Positions 5,384 to 9,081 of a stretch of 9,081 bases of DNA are shown here, piece after piece. Origin of the DNA: Vulcanisaeta sp. MG_3 (GTDB lineage: Archaea > Thermoproteota > Thermoprotei > Thermoproteales > Thermocladiaceae); contig LOCH01000020.1 in the NCBI GenBank assembly GCA_001516765.1, positions 1 to 9,081 on the forward strand, read 5' to 3'. Position 1 is the stretch's first letter, and the number at the start of each line of letters is the position of its first letter. The position numbers and the translations under genes are program-made. The notes under the pieces were generated by a model. It had not been told where the DNA came from and searched no databases. It saw nothing but the letters and a program-made list of their open reading frames with translations.

Positions 5384-6358
5384 GTGGGTAGGGTAGTCCT
5401 AAGTACGGTAGAACTACCGGAGGGCGCACGTGAGGTTTTGAGGCAATTAGGTACTGAACTATACGAATTACCCAGGATGGGTGAGGGCGATTTGATGAAT
5501 GTATTGCCTAAGGTTGAGGTTCTCATGTGTTGGTGCGGTAAGGATTTCGACATAACCAGGTGGGTTGGCTCAATGCCTAATCTCAGGGTAATACAGACAT
5601 TCTCGGCTGGTGTGGATCATCTACCATTCCAAGCCATACCAGGTAACATCAAGATCTACAGCAATGCCGGAGCCTATTCAGAACCTGTGGCTGAGTACGC
5701 CTGGGCATTGATACTGGCGCTCGCCAAGGGTCTCCATAAGCCAACACTCATTGCCAAGGAATACCTTAGTAATGAAATCACAAGTCCAAGGAGTGTGATT
5801 GGGTCAACACTGCTCGTACTTGGTACTGGTGGTATTGGGCGTGAGATTGCGAGGATTGGCAAGGAGGGTTTCAGGACCTATAACATCGGCATTAATAGGG
5901 GTGGTAGACCTGTTGATTATTTTGATGAGGTTCATAGGACGGATGAATTAAAGGGTATCATACAGAGGGCTGACATAATAGCCATTGCGCTACCCCTGAA
6001 TAAGTATACGAGAGGTTTGATTGGCGCTGACGAATTAAGGCTAGTAAAGCGAGGCGCCATAGTGGTGAATGTCGGTCGCGGCGACGTGATTAGGGAGAAG
6101 GAGCTATACGAAGTACTTAAGGAGAGGCCTGACATTAGGTTTGGCACTGACGTGTGGTGGGTGCATGATGGGCGTGAGGAGATACCACCAAGTGTACCAT
6201 TAACCGCACTGCCTAATTTCCTAGGAACACCACACATAGCTGGCGGCGCCCAGAGGGATATTGCAGAGAGGGCTATAATGAGGGCTGTGGAGAATGTTGC
6301 CAGGTACCTAAGGGGTGAGGTTCCAATAAACGAGGTTAATAGGGACGATTACCTATAG
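5384..6358 (+). CDS. D-2-hydroxyacid dehydrogenase family protein
   Basis: NAD(P)-dependent D-isomer-specific 2-hydroxyacid dehydrogenase (324 aa), which interconverts a 2-oxo acid and a D-2-hydroxy acid; substrate unknown. Visible parts, numbered from GTG 5384: FSAGVDHLPF and SNAGAYSEPVAEYAWAL in the substrate domain, the Rossmann motif LGTGGIG (146-152), NVGRG with catalytic Arg232, and GTPHIAGG with catalytic His284. The spacings Arg-29-x-23-His equal those I recall for E. coli SerA (R240, E269, H292), but the position of the catalytic Glu holds His261 in DVWWVHD. GTG 5384 fits homologue length (MGRVVLST) and a TATA box 26 nt upstream; GTG 5366 would add six residues. Divergent from rps14, followed by the dehydratase gene. 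Confidence 0.85.
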   Translation: MGRVVLSTVELPEGAREVLRQLGTELYELPRMGEGDLMNVLPKVEVLMCWCGKDFDITRWVGSMPNLRVIQTFSAGVDHLPFQAIPGNIKIYSNAGAYSEPVAEYAWALILALAKGLHKPTLIAKEYLSNEITSPRSVIGSTLLVLGTGGIGREIARIGKEGFRTYNIGINRGGRPVDYFDEVHRTDELKGIIQRADIIAIALPLNKYTRGLIGADELRLVKRGAIVVNVGRGDVIREKELYEVLKERPDIRFGTDVWWVHDGREEIPPSVPLTALPNFLGTPHIAGGAQRDIAERAIMRAVENVARYLRGEVPINEVNRDDYL

Positions 6359-6381
6359 CTGTGGGTAAGCCAACGCGATGG

Positions 6382-6389
6382 GTTTAATA
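6382..6389 (+). promoter_or_regulatory. TATA box of the carbinolamine dehydratase gene
   Basis: GTTTAATA, centred about 26 nt upstream of ATG 6412. It argues for a leaderless start there rather than at the in-frame ATG 6397. Confidence 0.5.
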
Positions 6390-6411
6390 GCGGCGCATGG
6401 GGCAGCAATCA

Positions 6412-6708
6412 ATGGTTAGGTTGAGTACGGAGGATATCGAGAAGTCATTACCCACAGGTTGGAGGGTTGAGGGCAATTATCTGGTTAGGGATTTGGAATT
6501 CAAGACGTTCATGGATTGCATAGCTTTTATAAACGAACTCGCCAGGTTGGCCGAGTCGGAGGAGCATCACCCAGACATGCTAATAGTTTGGAAGCACCTA
6601 ACCTTAAGGTTAACGACGCATGATGAGGGTGGGATAACGGAGCTCGACATTAAAATGGCGAACCTAATAAATGGGTTGATCGAGAAATGGAAGGATAGGC
6701 TGGCCTAG
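6412..6708 (+). CDS. Pterin-4a-carbinolamine dehydratase-like protein
   Basis: A small PCD/DCoH-family protein of 98 residues. The enzyme dehydrates 4a-hydroxytetrahydrobiopterin; in archaea its role is unclear, possibly with modified pterins or the molybdopterin cofactor. The family signature is present: EEHHPDM (two catalytic His), then a Trp-containing strand, LRLTTHDEGGITELD (third catalytic His followed by the family Gly-Gly-hydroxy-x-x-Asp) and a final helix MANLINGLIEKW. ATG 6412 is chosen over ATG 6397 because the TATA box at 6382-6389 would initiate at about 6412. It lies 53 bp after the dehydrogenase and converges on the next gene with a one-base gap. Confidence 0.88.
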   Translation: MVRLSTEDIEKSLPTGWRVEGNYLVRDLEFKTFMDCIAFINELARLAESEEHHPDMLIVWKHLTLRLTTHDEGGITELDIKMANLINGLIEKWKDRLA

Positions 6709-6709
6709 G

Positions 6710-6976
6710 CTACTCCTCAATCCATTCCTCATAATTGACGACACCAAGGTAGTCATAGAGGATGCCCCTCCTAACGGCTTCCTCGTACAATCGCCAAATT
6801 CTCCTGGTGGAGACGAGACCAATGTAGAAGCCCTCCCTCTCAAGCTCGGCTTTGACCTTGTCTGGGAAGTCTATTGGCCTTATGAATGGTTCCTTCGAGA
6901 GTACATTCATTATGGCATTGATTATATCGCTATTGTGCGGATACGGCTTCTTTCTACGCTTACCCCTCCTCGTCAT
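6710..6976 (-). CDS. Small basic conserved crenarchaeal protein, possible winged-helix
   Basis: An 88-residue protein with a very basic start (MTRRGKRRKKPYPH) and a predicted helix-rich body, DIINAIMNVLSKEPFIRP, then KVKAELEREGF, VSTRRIWRLYEEAVRRGIL and a short acidic tail. The pattern (helix, turn, helix containing STRRIWRLYEEAV, then a Tyr-rich strand) suggests a winged-helix-like nucleic-acid binder, but I do not recognise the family. ATG 6976 is well supported: TTATATAC at 6999-7006 is centred 26 nt upstream, giving a leaderless mRNA. Single gene, convergent with the dehydratase gene. Confidence 0.7.
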   Translation of the reverse strand: MTRRGKRRKKPYPHNSDIINAIMNVLSKEPFIRPIDFPDKVKAELEREGFYIGLVSTRRIWRLYEEAVRRGILYDYLGVVNYEEWIEE

Positions 6977-6998
6977 CGAGTAACTGCCTAAGTCGATG

Positions 6999-7006
6999 GT
7001 ATATAA
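6999..7006 (-). promoter_or_regulatory. TATA box of the small basic protein gene
   Basis: TTATATAC on the minus strand, a strong archaeal TATA box centred 26 nt from ATG 6976. It is the clearest leaderless promoter in the window. Confidence 0.6.
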
Positions 7007-7023
7007 CCTTACCTAATCGCGCC

Positions 7024-7644
7024 CTACGTACTGTCTTGTTCATAGTTACTAAGTAGGAACGCCCTAGTTATTTCCTTACCCAGATACATTGCATGCGCAT
7101 ATGTCGTAAAGAAATTGCTGTTCTTAAGATACTCGTATGCCTCATTAATTGATTTAAAGAATAACTTGGCATGTAAATCGTGGGTCACCGGTAACCTATG
7201 CTCCAGAACCACGCCATCCCCCTCACGGGTAATCACGAAGTTACCCCTTGGATCCTCAACAAACTCCCTAAATATGGCGATATTCCTCCTAACGAACTCC
7301 CCAGCCCTGTCGAGATCACTATGCCTTATCCATGCTGAGAAGGGCATGAGCCCTATATAGCCAACGCTATACCATGCATTGAATTCCCTATTCAACTCAT
7401 CAACAACGTACCTAGCCAGTGACCACCACCTATACAGGTTTCTGCACCAATCATTGAGGACATCAACAGACCTTAAGTACACAAATTGGTTGTAGTAATC
7501 ACCACTTATCACACCCTGAACAACATAATCATCACCAAACACAACGGCATTTAATGAATGCGGATTTCCCCTCAACTCGCTAAGCACCCTATCTCCAATA
7601 GCCTTATTAGATTCCTTAAGTGCATGTAGTCCATTCTCATTCAA
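7024..7644 (-). CDS. Thymidylate-synthase-like protein lacking the catalytic Cys (tentative)
   Basis: A 206-residue protein, second gene of a coupled pair. By eye it follows the order of a ThyA core: LRGNPHSLNAVV (arginine-rich NPxSRRA region), a strand, VYLRSVDVLNDWCRNL at 55-70 (like the RSxD segment preceding the FPFN helix), WSLARYVVDELN, then a strand and an aromatic segment WIRHSDLD like the terminal HxY strand. The strand where ThyA has the PPCH nucleophile is DDYVVQGVISGDYY and contains no Cys, so classical dTMP synthesis is doubtful. It starts with TTG at 7644, overlapping the previous stop as TTGA, with an AGGGAGA ribosome site directly upstream. The C-terminal 80 residues are not recognised. 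The assignment rests on pattern recognition only. Confidence 0.5.
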   Translation of the reverse strand: MNENGLHALKESNKAIGDRVLSELRGNPHSLNAVVFGDDYVVQGVISGDYYNQFVYLRSVDVLNDWCRNLYRWWSLARYVVDELNREFNAWYSVGYIGLMPFSAWIRHSDLDRAGEFVRRNIAIFREFVEDPRGNFVITREGDGVVLEHRLPVTHDLHAKLFFKSINEAYEYLKNSNFFTTYAHAMYLGKEITRAFLLSNYEQDST

Positions 7645-8285
7645 TCTCCCTGAAGGGGATGAGGCCTACCCACGGAATCTATAATCACCAATGGCATCAG
7701 GAACTCCCTAACACCCAACCCATCAATATTGACCTTATCAAATCCGAAATTAAGCACTAAATCCACAATCTTAACCCACGACCTATAGGTATCCCTCTCG
7801 TAAATAAACGCACCAGCCAGAGGATACGGCCAATTCCTGACCTCCTCCTCAACAACCTCCACATTAAAAACTGGCCTGCTTGGTGGTTCTGGTTTGTAAT
7901 TCTCACGTATGGCTTTAGTGATTTCTTCGAACCTGCCCAACTTATAGGCTTCCCTAAGGTCCACAAGCCTAATGCTCGACCTAAGTGTTTCAAGTATTTC
8001 ATGGCTTATTAACGGTCTCAGTAAATAACCATCCCTAAAGAACCTAACAACCTGATCCCCAACACCATTGATGTCGGCACCAACCATAACTAGGGTGTTT
8101 ATTCTATTCATACGAGCCAGCGTGCTAAGCATGTAATTAATGCCAACCACGGTGTATAGGTTACCAATGACACCAACCATGTTCAACGCATCACCTAATA
8201 ACCTCTTAATCTGATCAACACTGCTCCAAAGCGTCACCACGGCTATGTTGGACTCCCCATTAATGACTTCATAATTTAACTTCAC
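7641..8285 (-). CDS. MtrA/DUF4346-like protein with a ThyA-like amino-terminal segment (tentative)
   Basis: 214 residues from GTG 8285. Residues 14-20 (IAVVTLW), 37-52 (VGVIGNLYTVVGINYM) and 64-76 (TLVMVGADINGVG) follow the pattern of the tetrahydromethanopterin S-methyltransferase subunit A family (AVCTLxS, AGxxxTENLGI, RFLxxCGxExxGH). The cobamide-ligand His is missing, as in DUF4346 domains that I recall being linked to archaeal thymidylate synthase-like proteins. The C-terminus (FIYERDTYRSWVKIVDLVL, then REFLMPLVII) resembles the first helices of ThyA. The next gene seems to continue the ThyA fold, so the two may be halves of one enzyme. GTG 8285 is chosen because AATAAATA at 8307-8314 lies 26 nt upstream; TTG 8297 is too near the box. 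Confidence 0.55.
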   Translation of the reverse strand: MKLNYEVINGESNIAVVTLWSSVDQIKRLLGDALNMVGVIGNLYTVVGINYMLSTLARMNRINTLVMVGADINGVGDQVVRFFRDGYLLRPLISHEILETLRSSIRLVDLREAYKLGRFEEITKAIRENYKPEPPSRPVFNVEVVEEEVRNWPYPLAGAFIYERDTYRSWVKIVDLVLNFGFDKVNIDGLGVREFLMPLVIIDSVGRPHPLQGD

Positions 8286-8306
8286 AACAAGAGCCAAGCA
8301 CCTAAC

Positions 8307-8314
8307 TATTTATT
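8307..8314 (-). promoter_or_regulatory. TATA box of the MtrA-like/ThyA-like operon
   Basis: AATAAATA on the minus strand, centred 26 nt from GTG 8285. It decides the start of the first gene and serves both overlapping genes. Confidence 0.5.
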
Positions 8315-8345
8315 CCCTATTACCTTACCTAAAATACCGAATTAC

Positions 8346-8984
8346 CTAGAGCATCACTATGAACATGGGTATCATCAATAATACGGAGACTATGAACACG
8401 GCTATCCAAACCTTAATATTATTCCTAAAGATTCTAAACCCATCAACCACTATGCCGGGTAGCGCAAGTGGTAACATGTTGAAGAAGCCAAGCCATGCAT
8501 TCGTGGCGTAAATAATCGATGCATAACTTGAGAATGGAGTAGGCAGCAATAGCCAGAATGGTAGGAAAATTACGGCAAAGGCTATGTTGGTGGCAGGTCC
8601 TGCCAGCGCAATCTTAAGCTCATCATCACGCATCGGGTAACCCCAAACCTTTGGGCCAATGACCGTAGCGCCTGGAGTAGCTATTATGAAGAACCTCGTC
8701 AATGCCGTGACAAGGGCCAACAATAATCCAACGAACCAAGCCCTAAAGTAGGCTATGTAACCCAACCTCCTGGCAACCTCCCTATGCATCAACTCGTGAC
8801 CGAGGAATCCCGTGAGAACCGCAATGAATGTGGCAACTAAACCACCAATATTAAATAAGGTATTAAACAGAAGCGCGAAGGCTATGGTCATGGCCACTAA
8901 CGCAATGACTATATCCCTAAGCTCATGCCTATACGGCCTAAATGACACGCCGTAGTAACCACCACCCCAGTAATTACGCCTCAT
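8346..8984 (-). CDS. Compact M50 (site-2 protease type) membrane metalloprotease
   Basis: 212 residues from ATG 8984. It has a Tyr/Gly-rich cytosolic start, then about five to six hydrophobic segments. Zinc site HELMH at 63-67 lies in the second membrane segment; AGPATNIAF (128-136) is the family's conserved loop; NMLPLALPGIVVDG (169-182) supplies the third ligand, Asp181, in the NxxPxxPxDG motif. All catalytic residues are present. Members cut transmembrane segments of regulatory or membrane proteins. There is no PDZ or CBS domain, so this is the minimal archaeal form. ATG 8984 is preferred over TTG 8993 since TTTAATAA at 9008-9015 lies 27 nt upstream. Transcribed alone, 60 bp before the MtrA-like gene. 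Confidence 0.88.
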   Translation of the reverse strand: MRRNYWGGGYYGVSFRPYRHELRDIVIALVAMTIAFALLFNTLFNIGGLVATFIAVLTGFLGHELMHREVARRLGYIAYFRAWFVGLLLALVTALTRFFIIATPGATVIGPKVWGYPMRDDELKIALAGPATNIAFAVIFLPFWLLLPTPFSSYASIIYATNAWLGFFNMLPLALPGIVVDGFRIFRNNIKVWIAVFIVSVLLMIPMFIVML

Positions 8985-9007
8985 TGAAACCAAGTCAGTG
9001 AAATAAA

Positions 9008-9015
9008 TTATTAAA
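9008..9015 (-). promoter_or_regulatory. TATA box of the M50 protease gene
   Basis: TTTAATAA on the minus strand, centred 27 nt upstream of ATG 8984, consistent with a leaderless mRNA. Confidence 0.45.
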
Positions 9016-9023
9016 TGTTACAC

Positions 9024-9081
9024 TCATCTCGAGTAAAGTTCCCTCAATAGTCTCGTAAAGACAAAGGGTCCTTCGTAAGCG
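9024..9081 (-). CDS. Carboxy-terminal end of an unidentified protein (partial)
   Basis: The minus strand from the window edge reads AYEGPFVFTRLLRELYSR and then TGA at 9024-9026. The composition is protein-like and the stop lies 40 bp before the M50 start, leaving room for that gene's promoter. Eighteen residues are too few to name the family. A second frame is also open here but would overlap the M50 promoter and start region, so it is less likely. Confidence 0.45.
   Translation of the reverse strand, partial: AYEGPFVFTRLLRELYSR

Noticed and set aside
7757..8002. Second minus-strand frame within the MtrA-like gene
   Set aside because: Overlaps a frame with recognisable domain pattern and proper promoter; its Trp/Arg/Leu-rich composition is typical of an off-frame translation.

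Overview
The window looks like chromosomal DNA of a hyperthermophilic crenarchaeon of the Thermoproteales, most like Vulcanisaeta or Caldivirga (inference from memory, not a database match). The reasons are a PaREP1-family gene, crenarchaeal versions of Thg1, DUF711, methylthioadenosine phosphorylase and ribosomal protein S14, ATA/AGG-rich codon use, and TTTATA-like boxes about 26 nt upstream of start codons. The last point indicates mostly leaderless mRNAs. No phage gene, CRISPR array, transposase or rRNA/tRNA gene was seen.

Layout. Positions 1-838 hold a tenA-like gene (minus strand) cut in two: the amino-terminal half at 425-793 and the carboxy-terminal half at 1-215, which runs off the window. 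About 236 bp separate the halves. That stretch carries its own plus-strand TATA box and a GC-rich sequence (284-430) that folds into a three-way junction, so it looks like a small RNA gene sitting inside tenA. Next come a Thg1-like 3'-5' polymerase (minus), a 230-bp spacer with a likely C/D box sRNA, a PaREP1 protein (plus), an overlapping pair of DUF711 and nucleoside phosphorylase genes (minus), an endonuclease III-like Fe-S protein and a stand-alone S14 gene (minus). A divergent promoter region then leads to a D-2-hydroxyacid dehydrogenase and a pterin carbinolamine dehydratase (both plus). The right part is on the minus strand: a small basic protein, a two-gene unit resembling a split MtrA-like/thymidylate-synthase-like protein, a compact site-2-type M50 protease, and the last codons of another gene.

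How the genes relate. Most are separate short units with their own TATA box. Only two pairs are tightly coupled by overlapping stop and start codons: DUF711 with phosphorylase, and MtrA-like with ThyA-like. The most novel items are the structured RNA inserted in tenA, the C/D sRNA candidate, the cysteine-less split thymidylate-synthase-like pair, and a dehydrogenase whose catalytic Glu position holds His.
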